Assembly (NCBI GenBank): GCA_037501455.1
Contig: CM074862.1
Coordinates: forward strand, 59,799,501-59,863,500
Reading direction: 5' to 3'
DNA length: 64,000 nt
Source: Lantana camara
Taxonomy: Eukaryota; Streptophyta; Magnoliopsida; Lamiales; Verbenaceae
A program made the translations under genes and the position numbers. Positions 24,336-37,197 of the stretch are shown in pieces (the stretch's first letter is position 1; each line of letters starts with the position of its first letter). The notes under the pieces are model-generated. The model did no database searches and was not told the origin of the DNA. It was given only the letters and a program-made list of their open reading frames with translations.

Positions 24336-25872
24336 CGAAACGTCTCACCCGATGCCATCCGAGTTAGACTTTTCCCATTCTCACTAAGGGAACGACCCAA
24401 AACATGGTTGAGTACTATACCAAATGAATTCTTTCTAAACTGGGAGGCACTTTCTCAGGCTTTTCTAGCCAAAATTTTCCCTCTCAGCAAAACTACGAAG
24501 TACAGCAATGAGATTCAAGGTTTTCGACGATTGGATGAAGAGCCTTTCTATGAGGCTTGGGAGAGATTTAATGATTTATAGAAGAAGTGTCCACACCATG
24601 GGATTCCCGGTTGGTTACTGATTCAGACATTTTATAACAAAATGTTCCCTACTTTTAGAGGAGCGATGGATACCGCAGCTGGCGGAGCTTTCCTGTCAAA
24701 GTCTAAGACAGTTGCTGTTGAACTATTAGAGAATATGTCACAGAATGATGTTTTCGTGCATGAAAGGGACCAGTCTCAACCGACTAAGGTTGCAGCAGGA
24801 GTCATAGAGCTAGATGGTCTAACAGCCATCAATGCCCAAATTGAAGCTCTTAATAACAAATTAGACAAACATTCTTTGAATGCAATTGGAACACAATTTC
24901 CAACCAATGCAGGTAACTTGTGATATTTGTAGTGGTCCACATGTGTTTAACATATGTCCCTACTCCAATGCAGGTGAGCAGGTGCAAGAGCAAGTGAGCT
25001 ATGCAAATAATGTAAACACCTACAACCCTAGTTGGGGGAACCATCCTCAACAACCAATACCGCAACTCAGACCGCCGTTTCAACCTAGGCCTCAAGGTCT
25101 AGGTTGACCAGACCTAGTCCATACTCCAGGCCGTTATCTAATACAACCAGAACCTCCACCATACATTTCTCATACTCAACCCTTTCCGGAACAAAAGCAG
25201 GGATGGGAGGCTGCACATGAGAAGTTCATAGCAGTGTCTTCGGACAAATATCCAAAATTAGAAACTCAAGTAGAGCAGGTGGTGAATCAGAATAAGAATC
25301 TGGAAACTCAGATCGGTCAACTAGCCCAATCATTGAATACAATAGGCCCAAGTATGTTGTCGAAACAAACCGAAAACAATCATAACGAACAGTGCAAGGC
25401 CGTAGCCTTGAGAAGTGGTAAGAAATACTAAGGACCAAAGCTGCCTACAAATTCTGATGAAGACAACACTGTGAAGAAGAAGACTGAAGGAGTAGTTGAG
25501 AGAAATGAGGGAAGTGTAGAGGAGAAAAAAGAGGAGCCCCCTTCAAAGCCAAAGGTGAATGTGGCACCCAAGGAATATGTGCCACCGGTTCCCTTTCCCC
25601 AAAGATTACAGAAGCAGAAATTAGAGAAACAATTCGAGAAGTTTTTGAGCATCTTCAAGGAGTTACACATCAATATTCCTTTTGCAGAAGCATTAACACA
25701 AATGCCGACTTATGTTAAGTTTCTAAAGGAGATTCTCTCTAACAAGAGGAAATTGGAGAAGTACGCCACCATTGCACTTACTGAGGAGTGCAGCGCTATC
25801 ATTCAGTATAAGCTTCCCCGAAGCTTAAGGATCCAGGGAGTTTTTCTATCCCTTGTACAATTGGCAATTTAA
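24336..25872 (+). pseudogene. Athila-type gypsy gag, broken
   Basis: The frame starts abruptly inside gag (LFPFSLRERPKTWLS, then FYEAWERFNDL), continues after a TAG at 24579 with KCPHHGIPGWL, and, after a shift near 24900, carries a CDICSGPHVFNICP zinc-knuckle-like motif and a charged, coiled-coil-like stretch. Further stops lie near 25106 and 25429. The motif order is that of Athila gag, the capsid-type protein that packages element RNA. The 5' part and its LTR are missing because a reversed gypsy LTR abuts it. Element assignment is firm; the exact left edge is approximate. Confidence 0.85.
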
Positions 25873-26261
25873 CTTTCAATAAAGCTTTATGCGATATTGG
25901 TGCTAGTGTGAGTTTAATGCCTTTATCTATTTGCAGGAAATTAGGTTTGGAGGATCTACAACTAACTACAGTTTCATTGCAATTAGCTGATTGATCAATC
26001 ACATATCCTACTGGAATCCTGGAGAACGCCCTTGTTAGGGTCGGAAAGTTTTATCTTCCGGTGGATTTTCTTGTGCTTGATATAGAAGAGGACCGAGATA
26101 TACCTTTGATTCTAGGAAGACCTTTCCTTACCACATCCGGAGCATTGATTGATGTGAAGAATGGATTGCTAACCCTAAGAGTGGGGGAAGAACAAGTGGA
26201 GTTTAATTTGTTCAAAACCATGAAGGGACCAGTAGTGGGGGAGAATAGTGTTTCATGGTAG
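25818..26261 (+). pseudogene. Athila-type aspartic protease, broken
   Basis: After a frame change near 25815 the sequence encodes a retropepsin-like domain with ALCDIGASVSLMP, where the D is the catalytic aspartate, and later [10 protein letters not shown], the second conserved block. An in-frame TGA at 25992 interrupts it. This domain would process the polyprotein. It ends at 26261, and about 230 bp with a C-run near 26450 separate it from the reverse transcriptase frame. Confidence 0.85.
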
Positions 26262-26490
26262 ATGATATTTTTTCAGTTTCAGCACTGCAAGATGACCCCC
26301 TTAAATTATGTTTGTAGGGATTAGAAGAGAGAATAGATGGAGAGGAATTACTTGAAGAAATTGCTGCCTATTCGAGAGAACTCGAGGCAACTCCATTCGT
26401 ATCATTCTGGTAAAGGTTTGTTTATGAGGAGTTGGGTACAGGTTAGCCCACTCCCCCCCCCCTCCCCCTTCAATTGTTAAGGCCCCTACT

Positions 26491-27950
26491 TTGGAATTGA
26501 AACCCCTCCCCAATCATTTGAAGTATGCATTTTTAGGTGAATCTGATACATTGCTTGTTGTTGTTTCTACTGAATTATCTGAATTACAACTAGATGCGTT
26601 ATTAAGGGTGTTGAGAGCTCATAAAAGAGCAATAGGATGGACTATTTCTGACATTAAGGGGATTAGCCCAGCTATTTGCATGCATAAAATTTTGATGGAA
26701 GAAGAGCATAAACCCTCTATAGAACACCAACGCAGGTTAAACCCAAACATGAAAGAAGTTGTTAGGGTCGAGGTAATGAAACTGTTAGATGCCCGGATCA
26801 TCTATCCCATCTCGGACAGTAAGTGGGTTAGTCCTGTTCAGGTTGTGCCTAAGAAAGGAGGGATGACTGTAGTTAAAAATGAGAATAATGAACTGATTCC
26901 TACTAGGACAGTCACGGGCTGGAGAGTCTGCATTGATTACAGGAAACTAAACACTACCACAAGGAAGGATCACTTTCCTCTTCCTTTCGTTGGTCAAATG
27001 TTAGAAAGATTAGCCGGGCTTGTATATTACTGTTTTCTGGATGGATAATCAGATAGCTATAGCTCCGGAAGACCAGGAAAAATGCACTTTTACTTGTCCT
27101 TATGGTACTTTCGCCTTTAGGAGAATCCCTTTTGGATTGTGTAATGCCCCTACTACGTTTCAAAGATGCATGATGGCCATTTTTTCTGATTTCATTGAGC
27201 GTACCATGGAAATATTTATGGATGATTTTTCTGTGTTTGGTTCTTCTTTTGAATCTTGTCTACAGCATTTAACCCAAGTTTTGCAGAGATATAAAGAGAC
27301 TAACCTAGTTTTGAATTGGGAAAAGTGTCACTTCATGGTAAAGGAAGGAATTGTTTTAGGCCACAGGATTTCGGAGAAAGGAATTGAAGTTGATAAGGTC
27401 AAGCTTGAAGTGATCGCGAAGTTGCCACCACCAACTAATGTTAAGGGAGTTAGGAGTTTCCTTGGTCATGCCTGGTTTTATCGCCGGTTTATTAAGGATT
27501 TCTCCAAAATCACCTTACCTCTTTATAAGCTTTTACAAAAGGATGCTGGGTTCATCTTTCATAATGAATGTTTGACGGCTTTTGACAGGTTGAAGAAAGA
27601 ACTTACTTCAGCACCCATTATGGTGGCACCAGACTGGAGTTTACCATTTGAGCTTATGTGTGATGCTAGTGACTTGGCCATAGGATCTGTCCTTGGCCAA
27701 AGAAGGGAGAAACGTTTACATGTTATTGTATATTCTAGGAAAACACTTAATGATGCACAACTTAATTATGCCACCACTGAAAAGGAACTGTTAGCTATTG
27801 TACATGCTTTTGACAAGTTTCGTTCTTACAGGATAGGTTCAAAAACTGTGCTATATACTGACAATGTGCGATTGAGTATCTCTTGTCTAAGAAAGATAGT
27901 AAATCGCGCCTCATTAGGTGGATATTATTGCTTCAGGATTTTGGTTTGAA
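26491..27950 (+). pseudogene. Athila-type reverse transcriptase and RNase H, broken
   Basis: 26491-27048 encodes the N-terminal fingers with VSPVQVVPKKGG and WRVCIDYRKLN. A small deletion near 27040 removes the conserved stretch after FLDG and shifts the frame. 27020-27949 continues with CPYGTFAFRRIPFGLCNAP and the catalytic FMDDFSVFG, then RNase H with ELMCDASD and TEKELLAIV. Another shift near 27865 ends the frame. These enzymes would copy element RNA into DNA. Motif spacing is otherwise normal. Confidence 0.9.
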
Positions 27951-28893
27951 GATTAGGGAGAAGAAGGGCACAGAGAATATGGTAGCTGACCACTTGTCGA
28001 GATTAGAAATTGAGGAGATAGCTGAGGATACAGAAGAGGTTATAGTGGAGAATTTACCAGATGAACAATTGTTTAAGGTGGATTCTGGAGTACCGTGGTA
28101 TGCAGATTTTGTGAACTACTGGGTTAGTAAAATTGTACCTCCGGACTTAAATTTCCACCAGAAGAGGAGCTATTGCTTTATAGACACTACTCCGATCACT
28201 TGGTGAGAAGATGCGTACCACAGGATGAGATTGAGGAGGTGCTTTATCATTGCCATTCTAGTCCTTATGGAGGTCACGCTGCGAGTAAGACTGCTGCAAA
28301 GGTGTTACAATCTGGATTTTTGTGGCCTTCACTATTTAAGGATGCCCACGAGTTTGTGACTAAGTGTGATTCATACCAGAGGACAGGTAATATTGGAAAG
28401 AGAAATGAGATGCCACTGAGGTATATTCTTGAGATTGAGCTTTCTGATGTCTGGGGCATTGATTACATGGGTCCATTGCCGTCATCCAATGGAAATAAGT
28501 ACATTTTGGTGGGAGTTGACTACGTATCTAAGTGGGTTGAAGCCATAGCATCACCGACGAATGGTTCCAAGATTGTATTGAGATTTCTGCGAAAGAATAT
28601 TTTCAATCGATTTGGAGTTCCTCGAGCTCTTGTTAGTGACGGAGGCTCTCACTTCTGAATAAGCCTCTAGAGATTCTTTTGAAGAAGTATGGAGTTTATC
28701 ATCGAGTGGAGACTCCGTATCATCCCCAATCGAGTGGGCAAGTTGAAATTTCCAATACGGAAATTAAGCAGATTTTGGAAAAAACTGTGAGTAGCTCGAG
28801 AAAGGATTGGGCATCTAAGTTGGATGATGTGCTATGGGCGTATAGAATGCTATGGTACGTCCCTGTTTAACTTAGTCTATGGAAAACCTTGCC
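27883..28893 (+). pseudogene. Athila-type integrase, truncated
   Basis: 27883-28206 finishes RNase H ([12 protein letters not shown]) and enters integrase; a shift near 28180 leads to 28173-28658. The zinc domain shows [10 protein letters not shown] but CDSYQ where CxxC is expected, so one zinc cysteine is lost. Core acidic residues are present in [10 protein letters not shown] and LVSDGGSHF, and the glutamate in HPQSSGQVE after a further one-base loss near 28655. The frame is cut at 28893 by a gypsy LTR. Confidence 0.9.
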
Positions 28894-31545
28894 TGTAACG
28901 CCCCAACTTTTCAATATTTTAAAATGACATATGTGTTTACTAATTTGCGCAAATTAATTGGGTTTTTTTTTAGTGTTTTCTATAATTAAATTTCATTGTT
29001 TAATTGTTAAATAAGTGATTAATTGAAATATATGCAATATTTGAATTTGAATTTATGTGAATAACTTGTGTGCTCCTTAATTGCGCGAAATAATTATTAT
29101 ACGTGTTTTATATATTTAATTTTATGTTAATTGTATTAAGTGTTCTAATTACTTTATTTTTTTAATGTTATTAATATTATATATTTTTTTATAACATGTA
29201 TATATGTTAATTATGTTGATTATGTTAATTATTATATCCTAAGTTATTTAATATTAAGTATTTTTGTGAATTCATATCAAATTGATATTTATTGCATAAA
29301 TCGAACCTGATTGCAACATGAATTAACTTCCCAAACTTGATTTAATTTCTTCTATGGACTTACTTGCTCATTTCATGAACTTGAGTACTTAATTGCATTG
29401 GTTCTAATTGAGCATTTGTTATGGAATTGAATCTAACTGCATGACTTAAATAATAGAAGGACCTAATAGCAAATTGGAGCATCTCTTCCTTGCATATAGC
29501 AGCAATCACGTACCATTTGCTTCCTTTTCATACAAAACATTACATACACTTGTTCTTGCTTTCCTTGCTCAACCGAACCAAACCCTACTTGGAGGAGTGG
29601 GAGATTTCATCATCCAAGCATTGTTTGTGTGGGATTTGTGACTATTGAAGCTTCATCAACATCATCTCTTCATCTCTTCTTCCATTTCTTTCATTTAAGG
29701 TAATTTTGGAGATTTGATGAATTCTTGAATTGAATATGATAGTTAGGGCTTTGGTATGAATTGGTTGAATTCAGTAATTGTTGTTGGAAGCATGTTTGTG
29801 AACTTTGAGCTTAAGTTTGATGCATATATTGTGAAGTTTAGGAGCTTAGATCATAGGTTGGCATATGGGTTTGTAATGAATGATTCTTGATGATCTAGCT
29901 TGGAAATATGTGTTTTTATGAATTGTTATTGGTCTATTTGTATGCTAGTAGGTGTATATCATGATATTTGAGCATTTAAATGTGAGTTTGATCCATTTTT
30001 GGAGTGTTTGAGGTTGGTACGTTGTTGTTCTGTTGTATGCTCTGTTTTTTTTCTCTTCTGCGTACGTGACACGGGCGTGTCACCGTTTCCTCCTTCAGCA
30101 TGACACGGGGGGTGCACGTTTGTCTGGTTCCTCTGTACCGAGACACAGGGGTGTCACGGTTTGCTTTGTAATGGTGACACGGGCGTGTCACCTTCTATTT
30201 TCATGCATATTGTCCGCTATACTGAGACACGGGGGTGTCACAGCTTATTGTATAATGGTGACACGGGCGTGTCACCTTCTATTTTCCTGCATATTGTTTT
30301 GCATGCATGGTTGTACGTGCATGTGTTATATATATATATACATGTATAATATAATGTATTATATTTATATATGCTTAGTAAATATTAAATGTTATTTGAA
30401 TTAATTTGATTGAAAATGTGAATTTCTGAATTCGAATGACTTGAATATATGATTTAATTTCTTAATCGTGCACATGAACATTTTCATGACATAATCTTAT
30501 CTTTTACATATTCATATCATGATCATTGCATTGTCGAGCGTCTTATTTGGTCATATTGAGTCTCACTTCACTTTCTTGCACAGATTTTGATCCAGTTGGA
30601 GACGAGGCCGGTCAGTGAGGCTCGTGTTTTCTTCTTTTTGCGGTTCGAGGTGGGTTTCTCTACTATTAGATAAATGGCCCTATATACTCCCAATGTGAAA
30701 AGATTTCGGCCAAAAGTATATATATGTATATAGAGTCGTTTTCAAGAGTAAATGTTTTCAATGTAAAGCCTTTCTTTCATGAACCTACCAAATGTTTTGG
30801 CGAGAATGAATGAATGTTCACAATGAATGGGGCCCAGGGACTTGGTGTGAGTGGTAACCCGAGGAGGCAAGGGCTGACGGCGATCCCTTACACTAGTCCC
30901 ACTAATGAATGGCGTAATCGGACCTCGCTAGGAGTTAGCGAGGAATGGACGCTGAGTGCCATCTGGGGAGTCATGTTCCCCTTTTGGTCAATGAATGGGT
31001 GGATGGGCCTTGCAAACCCGCCACCAACCCGGAGGAAGAAAGTGTAAATGTTATTGAATGCGCACGAAGAATGATATGCATGAAAAGAAAGAATGAATGA
31101 ATGAATGAATGTTAATGAATGTTAATGAATTACACGAGGTGTTGGTTGGAGATAATGCACGCCCACTAACCGGGCCACTAATGACCTTGACCTAATGTAA
31201 ATGAATCGTTATAATCCCTTTTGAGGATTTCTATTCACCCACTTGGGAAATTCTTTAAAAACCTCACTTGGGATTATAGCTTGCATGTGATTGTTAAATA
31301 ATGTCATATATTATATTTATGCCCCGTTTTTATACCCACCAGTCCCTTTTGGACTGAACCCGTTTAGTTTTCAGTTGTGTTGTGCAGGTGTCAAGGGTGC
31401 TAGGTGGGATTTCGAGTCATAGGTCTTGCATTCGTCTCTAGCCTTGATTATTGGTCTTACACTTGCATATTGCACTTTTGAACATTGTATAAGAATGCTT
31501 TTGGAGCGTACATGTTTTGAGCCTTAATGGAATTGGATGAGGTTA
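28894..31545 (+). mobile_element. Gypsy LTR, right end missing
   Basis: Begins TGTAACGCCCCAAC inside Athila integrase; the preceding five bases are TTGCC. It has the shared cassette: donor-like AAG|GTAATT after 29699, dyads 30066-30275, exon-like block 30584-30649, the module with TTGCAAACCCG and GGAGGAAGAA near 31011-31040, and GTGCTAGGTGGG after an acceptor-like TTGTGCAG near 31388. The expected final part and TACA end are absent; near 31545 it passes into a reversed LTR fragment. An ATGA microsatellite lies near 31090-31110. Confidence 0.8.
30066..30275 (+). repeat. LTR dyad array, six units (GTGACAC/GTGTCAC type)
   Basis: The TGACAC or AGACAC cores start at 30067, 30101, 30141, 30175, 30225 and 30259, giving steps of 34, 40, 34, 50 and 34. 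The best units are GTGACACGGGCGTGTCAC. Spacers share little sequence but keep their lengths. Confidence 0.85.
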
Positions 31546-32406
31546 TCGGAACCACCACCTACGGCTAAAATTCACTCAAATTGATGCCGGAAATGGACTC
31601 AGGGGGTCGGAAAACCTTGGAAAACACTAACCTTGGTCGGAGAAAGCCATCGGATCGCCGCCCGCGTTACTGTTCACTCGCCGCCGTCGCGAGTTTCAGG
31701 CAGCGCCTAAGCCGCCGTCCGGTGGCCAATGGCCGCACCGCCAACGCCATTCGATGCGCCGGAGAATCTTCTATTTGGGTCTAGGGCGCGTGTCCCAAAA
31801 TCGCCGCCGGAAGCCGCCGCGAAAGGGCGGCGAAGCCGCGGTCTGCCACCACCCGCCTGGTGCGACTGAAAAAACGGCAATAACTCCGCCGTCGGTCTTC
31901 GTCAGGCCGAGATCTTGGTAAGGTTGTGACTGCGTCGTCGAGCTCTTCGAAATGGACTATTCATTCGTCGAATTCCGTCGAGAAACGACCAAGTTTGGAT
32001 TAGTGTGTGTTTGTGTATGTGAATAGTAACTAATACATCACGAGAGAGAGAGAGAGAGCTGAAGCTGGTGCGCTTTGGCACGAAAAACGAGGATCCGGGT
32101 ATTTATCTCGGGTCCTCACACGCGAAAACGGTCAGAAGGAGGGGCTAACGATGTCAGAATTGGGCAAACTTAGAGTCTACGGACTCGTCTCGATGCCCCG
32201 AACGCGTTGAAGGGGGCCAGGAGGTCGAAATCTCGATCGAACGAGGAATGACCGAAAAACCCCTAAAAAGAGAAAATTACAAACAAACCCCTACTCTCTT
32301 AAAGAGTTCAAAATAGGACCGAGCAAAGTACAAAAATCACATAATTAAACACATAAAAAGGTTGAAACACGACGTACCTTATAAGTCGGACGAGCGGGAT
32401 GTTACA
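31546..32406 (-). mobile_element. Reversed gypsy LTR fragment (5' part)
   Basis: On the minus strand it begins at 32406 with TGTAACATCCCGCTCGTCCG, close to the solo LTR at 12823. It contains a GA run (32041-32060) and a GC-rich stretch, and stops near 31546 where it meets the plus-strand LTR. Only the first 860 bp or so are present. The left boundary is approximate. Confidence 0.65.
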
Positions 32407-33015
32407 GTTATTGCATATCTTATAAATTTAAATTAAAATTGGGGTAAAATTATAATAAGTTGATAATTGTCTGAACTTGTTTGTTGATGTCACGTGTTTC
32501 TTCCATCCATAATCTAACGGAAAATAGTTTGGTAGACCACCTCTGACAATAATTTAAAAGTTTCAGCCCGTTGACTAACTCACTAAACATGAGACCAAAC
32601 TCGAAAATGAGACGAAGTAGGAGTCCAAAAATGATATTTTCCCTAAAATAATAGTAATTCTACTAGGAAGTAGAATTTGCATCATGAGAAATTCACTTTC
32701 CTCAAGCTATTACAAATCAAATCTGGATACCCACAACGAAAGATTCAAGATTTCAAAATCTACAAGAACTTTGTACATCTCAAGATCATCACAACATCAC
32801 CACTTGTTTTTTAACATCCCCCAAAATTCATCATTTTTCCAAAAATACAGTGTAATTCTTACAAAATACAGTCCTCAAGTAGTATCTACATGCATCCCAG
32901 CTGAAAAGGGTATATGAGGTACTATTTACATCTGATCTGTGAGTGGAAAACTTACTAACAAAGATATCTTTCCACGAATCAGAACTACGCAGAATTGCCC
33001 AAAGAACCAATCAAC
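32407..33015 (-). other. Probable 3' flank and 3' UTR of the INO80B-like gene
   Basis: AT-rich sequence downstream of the stop codon at 33016-33018 on the minus strand. No other gene, hairpin or repeat is evident. The polyadenylation site cannot be placed from sequence alone. Confidence 0.4.
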
Positions 33016-36000
33016 TTAACAGGCACGTTGAATTTGCGTATTGTGACGTATTGCCTTGTAGCATTGCAGGCTGCAAAGAGGGAGCTTCGATTTTGAGTCT
33101 CTATACTTGTACGTGTTCATACATGAAGGACCAGCACATTTCTCCCGTGGAGGCGGATAGCTAGAAAATCCCAAGTTAACATTCAAATCAAAGTAAACCG
33201 ATTAACAAATACAATATTCTCAAATCATACGTGTTTTTTAGGAATAATTGAAGTGACATTTCATGTCTAAGTTTTAATGAGTGGATATTTTGCCGTTTCC
33301 ACTTACTGATCATATCATGCATTATGACTATCACAGAAAGCATTATGCCAAAAGAAGATTATGTAATTTCTTCAAACCTCAAAGGGAAGTTTGTGTAATT
33401 AAACGAAACCCCAGGGTACGCTAATGTAATTATCCCTATTTTTTACTATTCATTCCTCAATTTTTTATGCATACGTTTTATTACATTGATCGAGTCTTAT
33501 AGGCATTCAATACCTGCAAGGCTTAGGTTCAAATATACTAGGGAGTCCAAGCTCATCAGGAAATGTCACAACTGTCCCTGAAGGTCCCATGACCCATCTA
33601 ACAGAGTCTGGTGCAACGATAGCAGCATTTGCAGACCTCTCCTGCATCATCATAATTCACGAAAATTATAAATAATTGAACATTTCCAGGTATTAGAAAG
33701 AAGGCAAAATTGCATTTTTTGGTCTATAAGTATGCCCCTGATCCAATTTCAGTACGATAAAGTAGAACTGCAACCATGAATCTTGGGGGAGGGGGGAATT
33801 TGTTGGCAAAAATAACCGAACCAAATGTGATATATAAATAGGACTAAAAGTGTCAAAATCAAGGACAAAATGTGTTAACATAGGACTATATGTGGGGATT
33901 CGGAAAAAATGTGTTAACTATCAGAAACATATAGGATCAAATGTGTTCAAGGAACTTACAAGACCAAAATCGGATTATGGGCATACTTATAGGACCAACA
34001 AGTGCAAATTTGCATAGAAAGAAATACTGCCAGAGAACACCTTTTTACCTGTGCTAATTCATCCATTCGTTTTTTGTTTCTCTCTTCCCGTCTTTTCCTG
34101 CTGGAATCTTGCCCTAAGATTTTTCTAATTGCCTCGGCCTAAACATTCCATGAACATTAGAAACAAACTTAAACAAGTTAAAGCAGAGTGTTCAAATATG
34201 TGGTAGTATTGAACAATACACATATGATGCGATTTGTTGAGCAAAAACAAAGTGCAAACCTCAGATTCACGAGCAGCCTTCTCATTTTGTATCCGACGTC
34301 TTTCAGCAGCCTCGGCTCTTTTCAGTTGCTGCTCCACTTCAGTAAGTTGCTCTTTATGTTCTGTCGATAACCAAACATGATAAACTTCAAGCCATTCAGC
34401 AATGGAACAGTAAGATAAACTAGAAACCATTCAAAATGAGTAACAAATAAATATGTAAGAGATTATGTCAAACAACAAATACATCAGAACAATTAATTTA
34501 AGGTGTAATTTATATTAATCAGTATTATCAGAAGTCCAATCAATTGATAAGGAGTTACTAAACAACATTTGGAAAATCATTTAAAAAGGTGGTCTTCAAC
34601 AGGACCAAATCGGTTTTGAGTGGAAAGAAGCCGAAGAGATGACAAGATCATAAACTTGGCAACCAAAAAAATTGGCTATCTGTTTGACTTCGAAAGAACA
34701 AATTTAAATTCGTATCCACTTTTACAGGTCTTAATACAAGGAAATTTTAATTACGCAAAAAGCATTCAATGAATCTAATTGGAAAAACCAATTCAAGCCT
34801 AATGCTTAGTAGATGCTTACTTCTTAGAGGGGCGGGTGATAACCCGTCTGGAAATTGGATTAAACCAGGTGAAATGTCTCTACCGGTCAAAATAGCCCTC
34901 CTTCGGGTTGTGATTGAGCTTTCCTTCTTAGAATATACAGAGACATCAGTTGGCTCGTTCCTCTGTTTCTTGTTCTTATGTTCAATCTCTTCATCAGATA
35001 CTGATTCCTCTGCTTCCATATAGTCAGTATCTTCAGATGCTCTCATGGGTCGAGATTTCTTCTTTAATATGGCTGATCTTGAGGATTCATAATCCCCAAC
35101 ACCATAAGCATGCTCATCAGTATTTGTATCCATTACCTTAGAGATCTTTCGCAATTTCCTGCCTCTGGTTTGATCTACATACTCTATATTATCATATGTC
35201 GAAGCCAGGGAGGTTTTGAGCTTTTGAAGGTACCGAATTTCGTCATCATCATCATAGTCAACTTCATCATTATATATTTCATCAGATGAATATTTTTTAA
35301 CTAGTCTTTTTGGCCGCCTATGCTTAAAATCTTGCTTCACAGATTCCTCGGGAATATCCACACTAAAAGAATTTCTTTTCTCAAAGATAAAACCAGTTCG
35401 GGAAAAATCTTTCCATGAGACACCACGGAGGCCACTTTTCTCACCTGTAGAACGGAGATTATAATTTTCCTGCCAGGAGAGACAGAAAATTATAAGACAA
35501 ATCAAACAGAGCAGAATCCGATCATAAATAAATATAAACAGCATTTTCAGAGCAGATTGGATAGAATTTAGGCTTATACAAATGAAAATGAGCTATAATT
35601 AGGGGTTAACGGAAAAACTTCATGTCCAGAGTAGAAGTTAAATTTGAAAAAGTTCAGCGTATTTCGAGAAGAAAGTACAAAAACACTTCTAAATAATATG
35701 AAAAAAGAACTTAGAAGTTAAAGAGGGCACCCAAAGGTGCTCCGTGCTTGTAGTCTATTTTAAGCAGAGAAGTAAAACAAAACACTCCATTCTGCTGCTT
35801 TCAAGTTTCAAGCTAAAAGCAGAAGCGTTAATCTTCCCAAATGAAGTCCAATGTCCAAGGGACAGAAAGGGCAAAAAAATGTCAAACAAGCAGAATTCCA
35901 ATCCAAGTAGAAGGTACTCCAACAAACTTTTGTAGCAATGTTATAACGGCCCACAACTGTTTTTACCCGAATAATGTGCAATTAAGAATGTGTATCAGTG

Positions 36001-36569
36001 GGGTTGAATATCCATTAGAAAAATAGTCTGTATCACTGAGTTTCAAAGCCATAATCAATTGAAAGTTAATATTCATCTCAGAGCATGCAAAATACCTTTC
36101 GACTCAGATTGTCTGTAGGGTAAGTAGTATCTGAGGGAGTAGATTTTGAAGCAGAACCTTCAGAACTGGATTTTGTGTGAATAGTATGTGTTACACCTCC
36201 GACCTTGAGTTTCACCTTATTGATATTGTTTCCGGTTCCAACTGCAGCAAGGTTATCATCAGCTGACCTTTTAAAGTCTTCGGAACCCTCAAATACTCCA
36301 TCTTCATCATAACTCTTTTGCTCTGCTTCAGCATTGGCGAGGTTAGTGTATGATGCTCTGGAAATGCAATGGTTGGAATCAAATCCATCAACATTGCCTT
36401 CACCTGGTACATCAGTGACATGTTCCAATGGAGTCGATGACAACGAAATAGAGTCGAGGTACTCTTGAGGAGACTCGGATTCATTTGGAGGACGACGGTT
36501 CAAATTACTCCTCCTCTTCCTTGAAGGTTTGGACGTAGTACTAAGCACAAAATCTCCAGTATTATTCAT
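33016..36569 (-). CDS. INO80 chromatin-remodelling complex subunit B-like (PAPA-1 and HIT zinc finger)
   Basis: Six minus-strand coding exons join in frame with GT-AG introns: 36569-36096, 35469-34821, 34360-34260, 34138-34049, 33641-33514 and 33160-33016, giving 1587 nt and 528 residues. The N-terminal half is acidic and low in complexity, with basic patches such as SRKRRSNL. The PAPA-1/Ies2 region covers about residues 347-430 (RRRAILTGRDISPG, EVEQQLKRAEAAERRRIQ). A conserved WVMGPSGTVVTFP block follows. The C-terminal HIT-type zinc finger has cysteines near 489, 494, 510 and 514. Proteins of this family are nuclear subunits of the INO80 nucleosome remodeller. The start ATG at 36569 opens the first exon; an upstream non-coding exon is likely. 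No stops or frameshifts are seen, and it looks functional. It is the only intact host gene here. Confidence 0.9.
33703..34014. mobile_element. Mutator-type MITE in an INO80B-like intron, 312 bp
   Basis: Terminal inverted repeats of about 45 bp (left GGCAAAATTGCA, right end TGCAAATTTGCA, both continuing through TATAAGTATGCCC) are flanked by a perfect 9-bp duplication TAGAAAGAA (33694-33702 and 34015-34023). A 9-bp target duplication points to the Mutator superfamily. It has no coding capacity and sits inside the intron 33642-34048. Confidence 0.85.
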
Positions 36570-36649
36570 CTACGCGGATTTGGTTGAGATACAAGTTATT
36601 CAGCTTCCTGAAAAGTCTCCAAAATTTTAAGCCATCTTTTACTTCTTCC

Positions 36650-37197
36650 TCAAAGCTATCCAATTCAAATAAAAGAAACATAAATCAAGAAATTCTTCAT
36701 CAATGATATATACAGAAAAAGACAACTTGTCTCCTACACTATGAGCGTGTTTTCAAATTTTTATCCGAACTTTAAGATGTTACAAATTGCCATCTATACT
36801 TTCAAAAATATTTCAGATTGCCATCTCGAAAAATTAGATGTTAACACATGGGTAACTTCCGGTGAAAATTTAACGCCAAAATGGCCACGAGTTAATACCT
36901 AATTGGCCGAGATGGCAATTTCATCAAAGCTATCCAATTCAAATAAAAGAAACATAAATCAAGAAATTCTTCATCAATGATATATACAGAAAAAGACAAC
37001 TTGTCTCCTACACTATGAGCGTGTTTTCAAATTTTTATCCGAACTTTAAGATGTTACAAATTGCCATCTATACTTTCAAAAATATTTCAGATTGCCATCT
37101 CGAAAAATTAGATGTTAACACATGGGTAACTTCCGGTGAAAATTTAACGCCAAAATGGCCACGAGTTAATACCTAATTGGCCGAGATGGCAATCTGA
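36650..37197. repeat. Tandem duplication of 274 bp upstream of the INO80B-like start
   Basis: 36650-36923 is repeated directly at 36924-37197, apparently without change. The right copy runs on to about 37290 as a longer foldback: the stretch from about 37010 to the TTGCCATCTCG motif is the inverted repeat of the stretch ending near 37270, over roughly 75 bp. A MITE-like element therefore seems to have been partly duplicated in tandem. Confidence 0.8.

Noticed and set aside
26446..26470. C-run near 26450 as a frameshift signal
   Set aside because: It lies between the protease and RT frames in a decayed element; a simple mononucleotide tract or sequencing artefact is more likely.
30066..30275. 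CRISPR-like repeat-spacer array
   Set aside because: Units are self-complementary, imperfect and set at two alternating distances inside retrotransposon LTRs of a plant nuclear genome; there are no cas genes and no unique spacers.
34747..35544. Single 265-codon minus-strand gene
   Set aside because: Its first 25 codons and last 24 codons are intron sequence; the middle is exon 2 of the INO80B-like gene (34821-35469).
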